Part shown: piece after piece, positions 10,227 to 22,446 of the stretch
Layout: each line of letters opens with the position of its first letter
Numbering within the stretch: the first letter of the stretch is position 1
Assembly (NCBI GenBank): GCA_039111635.1
Contig: JBCAQO010000008.1
Location: 682,001-746,000, forward strand
Length of the DNA: 64,000 nt
Reading direction: 5' to 3'
Source: Heterobasidion occidentale
Taxonomy: Eukaryota; Basidiomycota; Agaricomycetes; Russulales; Bondarzewiaceae
The notes under the pieces: model-generated
Seen by the model: the letters and a program-made list of their open reading frames with translations, nothing else
What the model was told of the DNA's origin: nothing
Database searches by the model: none
Program-made: the position numbers and the translations under genes

Positions 10227-11944
10227 TTAGGGTGATTGGGCGCACGCGCGCGCGCCTGCACGCTGCAGGTCAAAGTAGCTCTGGAGGACGTCCTTCCACT
10301 CCGCCTCGTCGCCCGCGCCCGAGTCGAACTCGAGGGTCTTGAGCGCGGGGAACGCGCGGTAGATGCACTCCGCGAGGCTCGCAGGGTCGACGGGCTTGCC
10401 CGCGTCGCCTCCGCCCTCGCCCTCGTTCGGCGGCACCGGCTGGCGTGCGCACCCGATCGTGAGCGCCTCGAGCGCCGTCTGCGCGTGGACAGCCTGCGGT
10501 GGGTGCGCGGGGCGCGGGAGCGTGCAGACGTCCATCGGGAGCGCAAGCTCGCGCAGGCGGGGGCAGTGCGCGGCGAAGGCGGCGAGGCTCGCGGGGGTCG
10601 CACGCGGCTGGAGGGAGAAGTACGCGGGCGCGTCGAACGCGTCGACAGGGTGCGTCCAGAGGCCGAGCGACGCGATCGCGGGGAACCAGCGCGCGAGGGC
10701 GGCGAGGTCCGCGTCGCTAAGGTCGGCGGGGACGGAGGGGTCGATGCTAAAGTGCTCGAGGCGCGCGAGGCACGCGAGCGGGCGGAGGGTGTCGAGGGTG
10801 AAGTGCAGCTTCGGGGGGAAGGCGTGGTCGGGGACTTCGCAGAAACTAGAGAGGGACTCGATGGAGAGGGAAGTGAGGGTTGCGTGCGTTTTGGAGGCGA
10901 GGAGGGTGAAGGCGGGGATCCAGTCGTCGACGGGGCGCGGTTTGAAGTCGGATTCGAGGTGCAGGGTGTGTAGAGCGTTGGAGACGGGGAGGTGGTCGAA
11001 AAGGACCTCGATGACGGATGGGGCGGAGCGGACGCGAAGCACCTGGAGAGAGGGGAAGATCTGCGCGGCGGGAGAGGAGCACGCGGGCAGCGCTTCAGCG
11101 AGCGCGTCCGCGTCCATACCGTCTAGCTGAATACGTAAATCCTCGAGGTGCGGGAACGACGCGATGGCAGAGAGCGCGCGCGGCGTCATGTCCCCACCGA
11201 CGCACAGCGACAGCGTGCGCAGGCCGGCCATGGTCGCGACCGTCTCCGCCATGCGCTCGCAGATGCGTCCGCGGAGGCGCAGATGCTGGAGGCCCGTTGC
11301 GACACGCGCTACTTCGTCGAGGTACGCGCAGAGCGCCTCGCCGGGGTGCGTGGCCGCGCCACCCGCCTTGGGGCTTATAAAGCTGATGTCGATAGAGACG
11401 TCGCGGAGGCGCCCGGAAAGGTAGAGCGTCGGCGGGATGTGGCGCCGCGCGGCGTCTCTAAGAATGAGGCGGACGGAGGTGAGGGCGGGGAGGAGGGTGT
11501 GCTCGGAGTGGTGCGCCCTGAGGAGGGTGAGAACAGCAGGGGAGAGCTTGGTGAATGTTCGGGAGTGATGCGCGACTGTGCGAACGCGGGACGCGTAGGA
11601 GAAGAACTTGGCGAGGGATTCGGGGGATATGTCACCATTAAAGGACTGTGCCGCACGTCAAACGATTGCCAAGATGAAGACAGAAAGATAGCAATGAAAA
11701 AGAGAAAAAAATGGACGCACGGTGGTGTTTTCCTTGAGTACGGCACCGGGTATGAGAGAAAACAAGGGATCTGTCGAGTGCTGGAAGCGCCATAGGAAAT
11801 CGAGCGCAGGGTCTCTCCACGCCTGGCACACGCGCGCGAGGCTAGCAAATGTGTGGCGAACGGGCTGGCGGTCGACGTCAACGTCGCCATCTATGTGCTC
11901 GAACACACCTTAAGTATTTCATCTATGAGCAGAACGCAGTGCAT
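10227..11944 (-). CDS. F-box protein with LRR-like C-terminal region
   Basis: Likely substrate receptor of an SCF ubiquitin ligase, of the expanded agaricomycete F-box class. The start MHCVLLIDEIL (ATG 11944) continues into the F-box half VFEHIDGD...RHTFASLARVCQAW. The two halves are one base out of frame near 11906-11910, so a base is probably missing. An intron follows (donor GTGCGTCC near 11725, acceptor CACAG near 11648). Then one long exon runs to the stop at 10227, with irregular leucine-rich repeats (GLRTLSLCVGGDMT, FPHLEDLRIQLDG, LHTLHLESDF, LEHFSIDPSVP, LRELALPMD, LKTLEFDSG). Substrate unknown. Confidence 0.8.
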
Positions 11945-12438
11945 CGATCAACGAAGGCTAGTGCAGTGGGTGGACGAGCAAGAGCTCTATGGCGATCTAG
12001 GATGGGAAGAAAAGAGGAGGAAAATACACCGAGAAAACCCGCGATGATAACGAAAGTGCGAGGACAAAAGAGAGGTGGAGTGTTGTCGAGAGAGTCGTCT
12101 TGGCTGGTTGCGGTATCGAGGGAGGGAGAGCGGGAGGAGGAGACAGTCGCCGTGACCCTTCCGGTCAAATGCCGTAATCCCAAAAATTTGTGCGTTCTGC
12201 GCGCCCATTGGCTCCCGATAGCTTATTCCGCGCCACACCCCCGCCGGCGGATGTGATTTTCTCAAATTCAAGAGGCACAACGTCATGAAACAGCACAGAC
12301 TCAGCATAGAATAGAAAGCAACCATCAGATCTCAGATGGAAACCTGTTATAGCATATTTCTCCAAGCGCATAAACAACTGCAGCACGGAAAACCAAAGAA
12401 TCCCTGCGCACACCGAACGACCGACGCCACTAGCTCAG
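11945..12438. other. Intergenic, 0.5 kb
   Basis: Promoter of the F-box/LRR gene and 3' flank of the FBXO9 gene. A minus frame at 11923-12183 overlaps the F-box start but has no family motif. Nothing else seen. Confidence 0.6.
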
Positions 12439-14106
12439 CTACTCCACCGCCGCGGCGGCGTACGACCTGACCTTGGAGAACCAGAACGGTCGCTCGTTCT
12501 TCAAAGCCAGCGGCGACGCCTCCCCCTCCGCGTCGACCGAGTCGTATCCGACGAACTCGAGCCTGTTCCACCGCCCGAGCGGCCGCGAGCGCAGGGCGAG
12601 CGTCATCTGGAACGAGTAACGCGCGCTCACGTTTGCGGGGTCGTACAGGTTCGTGATGAACACCGTCGTCCCTCGGAGCGTCCACGTGCCGATGTAGAAG
12701 CCCTAAAACTGTGTTGAGTGCTTTGAGGATGGAGAAAGGTAGAGGGCAAATACCTTCATCCGAAGACCGGGCCTGAAAATAGGGATGATCTGTTGTGGTT
12801 CAAACTCCTCGTTGGCGAGAAGTGATATCACTTGGCCATTTGAAAAAAATCGACTAACAAAGAAAAGTTCATGTGAGCATAAATTAGGACATAAAGAAAG
12901 ATCGCACACACAGGTAACGATGGTATGTGATTAGATGGCTCATCTGCGTATTTGTGTAAAAACCAAGAGAATGCACGTGAACCAAATGATACGTACATTG
13001 ACCCAGGCGTTCTCGCTTATGCCTTGTCGACTGTGAATTCCAATGAGCATATGGCAGTCCAATATTTGAGAGTCAAAACATGGCACGGGCGTACATGTAA
13101 TGGCATACTGCGATGTAGACCCCATCCAACCGGACTCGGGGCCGTTCTATAAACACACGTCTATAATCGGCATCGAAGGCGTCCACGATCGCGTCCAAAT
13201 CCTCGTCATCCGCTATCTGTGGCGGCTTGTACGTCGTCTCCACGAAGCGCCTGAACATCGATCATCGACGTCAGATTAACCTATACATCAGTTGAATGGC
13301 GCAATGAGGCTGCCGCACCTCCAAAACGACGGCTCGAGGGTCAGCACGCGGGCCTTGCGGCAAGTGGACCCGAAGCGCTCAAGGGCGGACGTGTTGAGGA
13401 AGCCGAGGATGTGGATGAGCACCTCGTCGGGCAGAGAGTTGAGCGGCGTGCTCTCTGTCTCGTCTTCTGGCTCGAAGAACAAGACACTCGGGAAGCCCTG
13501 CACCATCTTCGCCAGAAGCCCCGTCACATGGGCCTCATGGTGTGCATGGTGCACATGCGCGGATGGTAGATCCATGCCTTTCAGACTCTGTGTGACCCGC
13601 TCGACCACAGAGTCAGCTGAGCTCGTCTTCCGATGCCCAGGAGGCCGCTGGCCTGCAGCAGTGGCGGGGGCGAGCGCTTGCTGCTCGGCTTTATGATATG
13701 CTTTGTCGACGTCCGAATCCATACGGAAAGCGGTGCGGTAGAGGCGGAGGGCTTCGTCGAGCTGGCTGGCCTGCTCGCATCGCACCGCCTGGCGATAGAC
13801 ATTGATGGCATTGTTTCGCGCACGGATGGAGACGTTGGACACGAAGGCGGCAGAGGCAGGGGTCGTGGCGGACAGTCTGGCAACCTCAAAAACGTTGAAG
13901 GGCCTCTCAGGGACAACATTTGGGGGAAGCGGAGGAGCATCGGTGGGTGGTGAGTGCGCGATGGTCGACGTGGAGGCCGGGCTCGACGTGGATGGCGGCA
14001 CAGGAGCAGGGGGAGGCTGTTTCTTCTGCCTGACCTCCGACTTCCACTGCTCACGGAAGCGAGTTAACTCTTCCGATTCATCTGTTATCGTGCTCTTGTG
14101 AGACAT
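12439..14106 (-). CDS. FBXO9: FBXO9/Hrt3 (Pof7)-type F-box protein
   Basis: Substrate adaptor of SCF ubiquitin ligases. ATG at 14106. Residues about 95-140 form a TPR-like helix pair (AINVYRQAVRCEQASQLDEAL, LYRTAF). The F-box is at about residues 235-272 (LNSLPDEVLIHILGFLNTSA, CRKARVLTLEPSFWR). Downstream exons carry the conserved FBXO9 C-terminal region: RRFVETTYKPPQ, VFIERPRVRLDGVYIAVCHY, RFFSNGQVISLLANEE, IIPIFRPG and the final segment ending SYAAAAVE at 12439. No frame break needed. The gene is divergent from the DNAJB12-like gene across 290 bp. Targets cannot be told from sequence. Confidence 0.85.
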
Positions 14107-14396
14107 AAAGAAGGAACAGGGCGAGACCTATCCAAGCAAACAAACGAACAAGTGTGCAGCAGCGACTCGATGACTCATTACAAACGCTGTAGTGGACTAC
14201 GTCACACCCTTCACTCGCGTTGTAGTCGGATCACAAACCGACTAGGCCCCGTTCGTAGCCTCACTACAATCCCTTGCAAATCTCCCCATCAGCTGACTCT
14301 CCTCTTTCGCACCACGTCAGTCGTCGTTGGCGACGACAGTCCCGGCCTTCAACCTCGCCCACGACCAGCGCCGCAGCTCTCGGAACGTGATCCACG

Positions 14397-16017
14397 ATGG
14401 AGAGCAACAAGGACGAAGCCCTGCGCTGCCTCGCCATCTCGCAGAAGCACCGCGCAGCCGGCAACTTGCCCTCAGCGCGCAGGTTCGCACAGAAGTCAGT
14501 CGCCCTGTTCTCGACGCCCGAGGCGGTCAAGCTGTTGGCGCTCCTGGACTCCGAGAGCGACCCTTCATCGGCGTCGTCGTCCGGCTCGTCCTCGGGCACT
14601 GGGCCATCGAGCTCGACGTCGTTCACTTCAGGCGCAGAGACGCATCCTTCGGCTTCAGGAACGAAGCACCGGCACACCGCGTCGACTGCGCGCTCGACTA
14701 GCTCGACAAAAACGAACGGGAGCGCGAGCGAGAAGAGAGAATATACGGCGGAGAATGTGGCGGTGGTGAAGAGAGTAAGAGGATGTAAAGTTACGGAGTA
14801 TTATGAGATTTTGGCTGTGAAGAGAGATTGCGAGGAGGCAGAGGTTAAGAAGGCTTATCGGAAGGTGCGTTTTCGACTTTGAGCTCTAAACTACATTATG
14901 CTACATTATGTGACACTAATCAAGCCGTCGTGCAGCTTGCCTTGGCCTTGCATCCAGATAAGAATGGGGCACCGGGGGCTGATGAGGCCTTCAAAAGTAC
15001 GTCGCGTTATACACCGATTCTTTTCACGAGATTCACGGTCTTTCCGTGAAGTGGTGTCCAAGGCGTTCCAGGTGCTTTCTGGTGAGCGAAATTGTGAGCG
15101 CATACTGTGGGTGGATCTTGAATTTTCAACAGACCCTCAAAAACGTGCTGCTTTTGATCGACATGGGTCTGATCCCGAGTCAAGATTTAGTGGCATGTCT
15201 TCCTCGGGGCCGTCACCGGGATTCGCGACGAGTCCATTCGGTGGAGGCGGTGGTTTCGAGAGCGAGCTGAGTCCTGAAGATCTATTCAATATGTTCTTTG
15301 GAGGTGGAGGCATGGGAGGTGGTGGGTTTGGCGGTGGCCCAGGTAGGTCTGGTGAAGAAAAAACCCACTCGTGTCTCAATGTCAAGTTCTGATTTTTTTT
15401 GACTCTGTTCTCCAGTCTTCTCAGCGACTTTTGGACCAGGCGGCTTCCGCACAACGCGCGTGCACACCGGCCACCCACGGCAGCGTCAACAGCAGCAACA
15501 AGCCCAGCCTACGGGCCCGCGCTCTATCTTCGTCCAACTTCTTCCCCTCATCCTCCTCTTCGCCTTCTCTTTCTTGACCGCGCTCCCCAACCTCTTCACC
15601 ACGCCCCCCACGCCCGACCCGCGCTTCTCTTTCTCGCCTTCCTCCCGGTTCAACCAGGAGCGGCACACGGGCGGCCTTGGCGTGGCGTATCACGTCAACT
15701 CCGCCGAGTTCGCAGGGCACCCGATTGCAGCTGAGATGGCGCGCGCGGCGGGGGCTGCTGGGGCTGCTGGGTCGACGGGGTCGGGGGTGACGGAGAAGCA
15801 ATCGCACAAGCTATGGGAGTTCGAGAACAAGGTGGATCGGGCGTACACGCAGGAGATGTACGCGCTGTGCCAGCACGGGATGGACGCGCGGCAGCGCCGG
15901 CGGGACGCGGCGATCGGGTTCTTCGGAATCGGTGCGGACTGGGACAAGGTGCGGCAGATCGACGCGGAGAAGGTGGAGAGCTGCGAGGTGCTGAAGGGGA
16001 TGGGTCTATTGAAGTGA
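14397..16017 (+). CDS. DNAJB12/Hlj1-like ER membrane J-domain protein
   Basis: Tail-region membrane-anchored Hsp40 that recruits Hsp70 to the ER membrane in protein quality control. ATG 14397. N-terminal TPR-like segment (DEALRCLAISQKHRAAGN) as in DNAJB12/14. J domain at about residues 120-185 (YYEILAVKRD, VKKAYRK|LALALHPDKNG, AFQVLSDPQKRAAFDRHG) with the HPD triad intact at about 14955. It is followed by a Gly/Phe-rich linker (FGGGGGFESEL, GGGGMGGGGFGGG). A hydrophobic segment (FVQLLPLILLFAFSFLTALP) is a likely transmembrane helix, followed by a DUF1977-like C-terminal domain ending at 16017. Five short introns keep the frame. Confidence 0.9.
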
Positions 16018-17212
16018 GGCGTCGCTCGGTATTTAGAGTATTCACGTGCGTGCATGCGCCTTCTTTTCGTGGGGTTTCTTGGTTTGACCTTTTTTTGGTG
16101 TGTCGGCGCTAGACGCATCGCGCTTCTGCGTGTGCTTATAGGATATGTACATTTCGTGCAAGAATTTTCCTGGACTAGCCTGCGAGCTTGCGTTTGCTGT
16201 GTGCCTCGAGGGGCTTTCTGCAGACGCTGCACATCCTAACTTATGATGAGTCCTACCTACTTATCCCTAAGCCTCTCTTATGCGTGCAGTTTGACCGCTT
16301 CCACGGCATCCTTCATTCAGGCTGTCACTGGATCTGGCGTATGCGGTATGTGAATGCCGAAAGGGTCCGTCATCCGAGGCTGTGTTACTCGGTTAAACGA
16401 TCGCTCTAACAAGGTCAAAAGCAAAGAGCTGATACTTATTGCTTTTGAGAATGATCAGTGTTTGCAGCTGACCAGAGAACGCATTCGCCGCGCCAAACCG
16501 CGAGCGCCATGGATCGTGGTCTTTCCCTCTCCTGTGCTCGTTACTTCTTCGCGAATGTTGAACAATCAATCAGGTGTACGAGCCAGCACCTGTCAGTCCA
16601 TGGAGCAAGATAAGCGGATGAGTTGCATGTTTTCTAGTGTGGCGCATCGCATCCGCATCAATGTAACATGACTACACGCGAACCCGGATATAGTGCATCT
16701 CATCTATCATCAGAGCGTCGCAGGTCGTTGCTACATGCAGCACTCAGACATCTCTAATCATCCGGACAGAGATACTCTATCTTAGACGCCATCATCTCCG
16801 GATCAAACGCCATCATCCCCGATTCAGCTTGGCCGATGGTCCAATGGCCCACTGCTCACTTTGACATCAAGGCGAATCTATATTTTGATGCGAAGACGCG
16901 TTTCATCTCTTGAGAATGAGCGTCTCACTGCGTCTCATCATATTGAACTCGATAGGCGACATTAACGAGCGCGCTTAGTCTTGCCGGCCGGGCTTGTAGG
17001 GCGGTATGCACAGGTGCGACGTATAAATATCGGGGCGAACAAGGCGGAGAATCCCCAGCTAGCCTGGTCTTGCTCACCTTCGTTCACTCTTTTGCAGGTA
17101 CTGGTTGCCTAGAGTCTTTTGATCACGAGCCGTAATTCCTCTCAGACAATATTTTGATCTATCCAACCAACTTTGCCTACACTTCTCACTTTCACTCAGC
17201 TCTCTACACATC
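16018..17212. other. Intergenic, 1.2 kb
   Basis: No recognisable gene. Contains the promoter of the next gene near its right end. A plus open frame at 16354-16671 has no motif. Confidence 0.6.
17022..17029 (+). promoter_or_regulatory. TATA box of the secreted-protein gene
   Basis: TATAAATA on plus, 184 bp upstream of the ATG at 17213. Confidence 0.5.
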
Positions 17213-18102
17213 ATGCGTACCTCCACCGTTATTGCCCTTGCCCTTGCAGGTGTTGCTGCTCCGGTCCTCGCCGCTCCCATGTTCTTGGAAAGCAGGTCCA
17301 TCTCGTGAGCCTAAGCATGTTTGTCTGTACAGGACATCGACTCACTAGTGCTTCTAGGAATGATCTCTCGGAGCTGTCTTCCTTGGATGACCCTGATGAT
17401 CTCCGGTCGCTCTTTGACAATGACCTTATCGCCACTGGGTAGGTCAAACTCTGAACTCTCGTCTCCCAGTCTCCCGGTCTGACTTGCTTCACTGTGAAGC
17501 CCTCTACCCACGCGGGAAATCCCATCCTCTTCGCTTAGCAAGGTGGCTAGAAAAATCGGCTCCAAGTCCGGTGCAGGCGCAACGAAGGGGAGGAAGGGGT
17601 CGGGTTCTACCCCGAAGAGCTCGTCGTCTTCGAGCACCAAAGGATCCGGCTCTTCGTCGACGAAAGGATCTGGCACGCCCTCCTCGAAGCCGACAACGAA
17701 AAATAATGATCCACCCACATCGTCGCCGGATAACGGGTCGTCTACACTGGACAAGATACTCGAGTTGGGTCAGAACGCCTTGCCGTTCCTCAACTCCCTT
17801 CCTTTCTCGTCGCCGAATCCTGTCATCACGGAGCCGATCCCCAGCACTGACCCGGCTGTCAGTGGTGACACTACCGTCGACGATGGGAACAGCACCGTCA
17901 CCGACACTGGCTCCAATTCGACGGACACCGCTTCGTCGTGAGTACATTCTAGCATTCACATCTAAACGCCTTAATCATGTTTACCTTCGGGTTCTACAGG
18001 GAATTGGACCGTCGGGACCACTTCAAACGCCAACTCACGCACGAGGTGAAGAGGGAGCTCACGCGTATGCTCTTGGAACGCGCTTTCGCAGACCTTGATT
18101 GA
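17213..18102 (+). CDS. Small secreted Ser/Thr-rich protein
   Basis: Function unknown. ATG 17213 begins a clear signal peptide (MRTSTVIALALAGVAAPVLA). Introns at about 17308-17357, 17441-17542 and 17940-18000. The mature protein has an acidic segment (LSSLDDPDDL), a basic Ser/Gly/Thr-rich stretch rich in KGSGS repeats, and a Thr/Asp/Ser-rich acidic stretch likely to be O-glycosylated. The short basic C-terminal end contains dibasic sites (DRR, FKRQL, VKREL) that Kex2-type proteases could cut. No enzymatic motif, no cysteine pattern. It could be a cell-wall associated protein or an effector-like secreted protein; sequence alone does not decide. Confidence 0.7.
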
Positions 18103-18683
18103 GCGTGCGGTGCATGACTGTGATGATTTTGGTTTTGGATCTTTTGTCTGAAACTCTAGCTTTCACGAATAACGGCATACGATAATTCGCCTCTAACACA
18201 TACGTAGCTTCTAATACTGCATTGTTTTCAGCTGCTGAGTTCTCCGTTGGCCGCTGTCAGAGAGGAGATGCCTTCGTTGGCTTATCTTATCTTATCCTGA
18301 ACAGATAGGCGCCGATCTCATCGCGATGGCTTCGGGAATCGGCGCCTGTCTTTGACTCTTCAACCAACACACAACCATAACGTCTAAACGCTGCATATAA
18401 GCTTTTCGTCGCGAAATTTTGGGTGAATGCCTGAAGACAGTAAATTTTATGAACTTGATCAACGCGGAGGCGCGTGTGTGCTGCCTAAAGCCAGTCATTC
18501 CATTTCTTCATGTGTTCAGACGACACCGAAGCTGCACGGACCGTGTGTTCCCGTACGTGTTCACCCTATGATCCCATGATAAGCTGACCCGTATATTCTT
18601 TTATCTAGGAGCTGTTCTTGATAAATAGATCCATGTAGGGCTCCTAGCAAAGGCCTTCTACTTGCCTTTCGATTTGACAGACT
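18103..18683. other. Intergenic, 0.6 kb
   Basis: Between the secreted protein and fucosidase genes. A short perfect repeat ttatcttatcttatc is at about 18281. No gene seen. Confidence 0.6.
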
Positions 18684-21600
18684 ATGACAGTCCACAGCTC
18701 TCGACAGATGACATTCCTCATTCTCCGGGGATTATCTCTCCTGAAACTCGTCTCTACATTCGATTCTCTTCAGATTCAGGTAGAACTGGGGCTGTTCTAC
18801 AATAATAAGGCAGCCGCACGAGATGGACACCAAGCTAACTTTGATGGTGCGCATGGGTCATACCCTGCTGAATACCTGCCCGTAGGAACATTGATTGATC
18901 AAAACATTCAAGTCAGTGGATTTAGTCGCATTTAGCATCAATTCTCTCACATGATAGGTCGTAGTATACGTTGCCAGATTTCATGAATACTGACGAAACT
19001 GTGTACGACAATGTTAACTGCACGAGGCAAACGATTCCTTTGCCCAGAGGCAAGTACCATTCTTTCAACTTCCTAGGTGCAACAGATGGTTCCGCCACCC
19101 TGAATGGAGAATTTTTCGCCATTTACGATGATCACACAATCGAGTCGCTTGGGTTTGTTATCGCTCCATGGTGGCTTGCAAACCCTTCTGATGGGTACGC
19201 CGCACGAGAGCTTTCTTAGTAACCTTTGCAGCCACTGATTGTCAGGACTTTCCAGTCCTGTAGTTGCACCCTTTTTGAATGAACTGTACAACGGGACAAT
19301 GCGCCGCAATTGTAAGTAGACACATGTCTCCGTGAAGTGAGTAGCTCACCTCGATCAGATAATACCACCCGCATGTTCACGTTCGAGCACCACCTGGACA
19401 ACTCAAAGGACCTGGTGGGACTTATTATGCCAAAGCAAGCTCTTCTTATGCCTTTGTGTTTGTCCGGCTACTGAAGCAAGCAGTTGTTTAGCGAGACCGG
19501 TGTTTCTGAGACTACAGGAGTGATTAGCATTCATGTGTTTGCGATGACTCTCCTCTCCAATGGCCAGTCACCGATCGAACCTCTCCCCGAACTCAATGTT
19601 CAGAATGTTCGAAGTACTACGAAGTGAGCCGTCTTCGTCACTTGAATGACTACTCAACTGGAGCTCGTATAGATTTCGAACAATTGGTGATGCCAAAGTT
19701 CAACTGATAGAAATCAAGCTCAATAATCTCGCCCCATCCATTTCTGGCTCTGCGACCTGGATCACCACAAATCATACTGTTACTCTTATCTCCGACGGCC
19801 TGAACACTGTCCTTCCAGGATTCTTCAGACGTCTTCGCGGAGGAGATCAAATCCGGGTTATCGTGGGGGTCCAAAATGCGAGGGCGTTAATGATGGCACA
19901 ACTGTTCATGTAGAAGTGCTAATTCGTGATGAGGAAGGAAGACTGTTTCAAGATCAGATGGATGGAAGGTGGCAGCTGGCATCCCGCCTTTTGTTGCCGG
20001 AGGTGCCTCGTTGAAGACTCACGAATCTCCTGAGTGGTTTGATGGTGCGAAGTTTGGGTTGTTCGTTCACTGGGGTACGTGTGCGGTTGTTTCCAAGAAT
20101 ATTTCTTACTGAAAGACCCGACACGTGATACAGGTATTTATTCCGTACCCGCATGGACGATATCCGGAACCCAATATGCTGAGTGGTATTGGTACTGGCA
20201 ACACAATCCAGCCAACGCATCTTCTGCCGTTTGGACATACCACAAAGAGGTATATGGAGAACAGTTTCTCTATGACATGTTCTTCGACAACTTCACCGCA
20301 TCGGCGTTCAATGCGACAGAGTTCGTGCAATTCGTGGCGGACATTGGTGCCAGATATTATGTGCGCTTCATATCTTCCTTCATCGTCGATTGATACTAGC
20401 TCTGACTCAATCCGCAGGTGCTGACGACGAAACATCACGATGGATTCGCACTGTTTGACAGTGGAAACTCAAGTCACAGGAACTCGTTGAACTACGGTCC
20501 AAAGTAGGTTGATTTAACCTTCTTTGTCAAATACATCGGTTGATCTATCTCAACAGGCGCGATTTAGTTAAGGAAATTGTGGCAGCAGCCAAAGCGACTC
20601 AGCCCCAGATAAAAAATGGGGTACGAGTGTTATGCTATGCTTACCGCGTGAAGATAATAAAGTCCGACCCGTCATTTGTTTTCCGTTTTAGCTGTATTTC
20701 TCTCTTCCTGAGTGGTTCGTGAGTCTCTATTTTCTGGCTTGATCTCGATGCCGTCTGATTGCATCTTCAGAACCCCGCGTTTGCGAAATACGGACATGCA
20801 GATACAGGGGATGACCTGTATCACCGTCGATCGCAAGACCCTTCTAGTGTGAGTAACTGTATCCCCATTGCCTACTTACCTTTAAGCATTTCACATGTAG
20901 CCTGGGTATAACATCCTTCAACGGACCGGATGGGCAGGCGGTTTAGCTCAGTGCGCCCTCCTCTTAATGTCCACTTTTTTTGTCTGACGGCTGCGATCTG
21001 GCTTCAGCAACGCCTATAACTGGTCGGCGCCACTTGAGAATTACACAGGCTATATTCCCGTCGACGACTTTTTGCAAGACATTATGAAGCCGCAGATGGA
21101 GATGTTGATGTATGACTACGATATGGATATCATGTGGTGCGACGTTGGCGGTCCATCGGTATATCCAGATCTCGGTACTTCAGATTTTCTATTCAGCCTC
21201 GATAGCAGTGTTGACATGCTCACAACTATGTAGCTTATCAGTGGTACAACTATGCGGCGGCGCAAGGCAGGCAAGTACTCGCGAACGCGCGGTGTGGAGC
21301 GAACTACTCTGACTTCGATGTGCGTTTTTACGGCACCCTTTCATTCTGAAATCCTGCTGTTTCTTATGTTCAATTTCAGAACCCAGAATATTCCAAAACA
21401 ACTCATCTCAGTGCGTGTTCGACGACGTAGGTGTCGATATCCGTCGTATGTCCGTCTGATAGGCGGTGTTTCCCAGAGCTGCGCAAGTGGGAGTCAAGTG
21501 AAGGCTCAGATCCATATTCATATGGCTTCAACAGGAACACGACATGGGACCACTATCGCAACGCGACTTACATCGTGCGATCGCTCGTCGATATTGTGTC

Positions 21601-22131
21601 AAAGAACGGGAACTACCTGATTGATGTCGGGCCAATGGCGGATGGAACAATTGTTCAGCCCAGTCGAGAGAGCTTATTGGCAGTTGGAGACTGGTTGTCA
21701 TTCTCGTGCGTTCATACCTTCATAATCCTTAACGAAAATGAATGTCTTTGGGCCTTGATCTACAGCGGGGATGCCATTTATGACAGCCAGTTTTGGTACG
21801 TGATTGCAGAGGAAGACGACCTTCGCTTCGTGAGTAGACTTGCTTTTCCACCATAAATGGTCGTGTTCACTGTCGAGTGTCTGCACTATTAGATGACGAA
21901 ACCCGATGCCTTCTACATCGTTACCCTCTCTTACCCTTCGGACGGTGTAATCACTGCAACTTCACCGCTACCGATCAAATCGGGGGATGTTGTTGTATTC
22001 TTGGGGCCTGACGGAGACAGCAAACCGCTGAATGGAAGTGGACACAAGAAAGGACCTTTAAGCTGTGGTTCGACCTTGCTTTGTTAGATGGCGTCGAACA
22101 TGCTTGGGCTTTCAAAATTATCTATACCTAA
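18684..22131 (+). CDS. Alpha-L-fucosidase, glycoside hydrolase family 29
   Basis: Secreted enzyme removing alpha-L-fucose from glycans. ATG 18684, hydrophobic N-terminus. A fungal-type N-terminal beta domain (GHQANFDGAHGSYPAEYLP, TIPLPRGKYHSFNFLG, TFEHHLDNSKDLVGLIMP) precedes the GH29 barrel: WFDGAKFGLFVHWG|IYSVPAW, QYAEWYWYW, LTTKHHDGFALFDS, YFSLPEWFNP, then DMDIMWCDVGGPS with the likely nucleophile Asp at about 21140, RKWESSEGSDPYSYGFNR, NGNYLIDVGPMADG. The C-terminal part after about 22031 (WKWTQERTFKLWFD, AWAFKIIYT, stop 22131) is one base out of frame. A second break is near 19873. A GC-AG intron (GCAAGC...TTTAG) is needed at about 19433-19490. More than ten introns. Confidence 0.88.
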
Positions 22132-22446
22132 CGAGTGGCTGCCAATCGAACTGTGCCTTCTGCTTGCATCGCCAAACTTTAGAGACACTTCAGTACTGTC
22201 AAAACTAGACGAAGCGCAATGCTCTTGCAACCTACCTGACTTTCCTATTGACACCCACAGAAACGGAGTCATTGGACTGCAGCCACGAGGCTAAGAACTG
22301 CTGGTTGGGCTGGTAAGTCTACAGATCAAGTGTCTCATTAGAAACAACAGGTCAGATACGTACCGTGAGCCGTTTAGTATTCCTGACAATTCTCAGAGAG
22401 GTACACATTACGACCTCTTCTCTGAGCTAGGTATGACTATCCCAGT
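22132..22446. other. Convergent 3' intergenic region
   Basis: Between the convergent fucosidase and EFM7-like genes; no gene or repeat seen. Confidence 0.6.

Noticed and set aside
10236..11130. Long plus-strand open frames opposite the F-box/LRR gene
   Set aside because: Arg/Ala/Gly-rich composition typical of antisense GC-rich exons; the minus strand encodes the recognisable LRR protein.
20936..20955. tRNA-like A box (ggtttagctcagt)
   Set aside because: It lies exactly at an exon end of the fucosidase gene (GGLAQ) with a GT-AG intron after it; no B box or cloverleaf follows.
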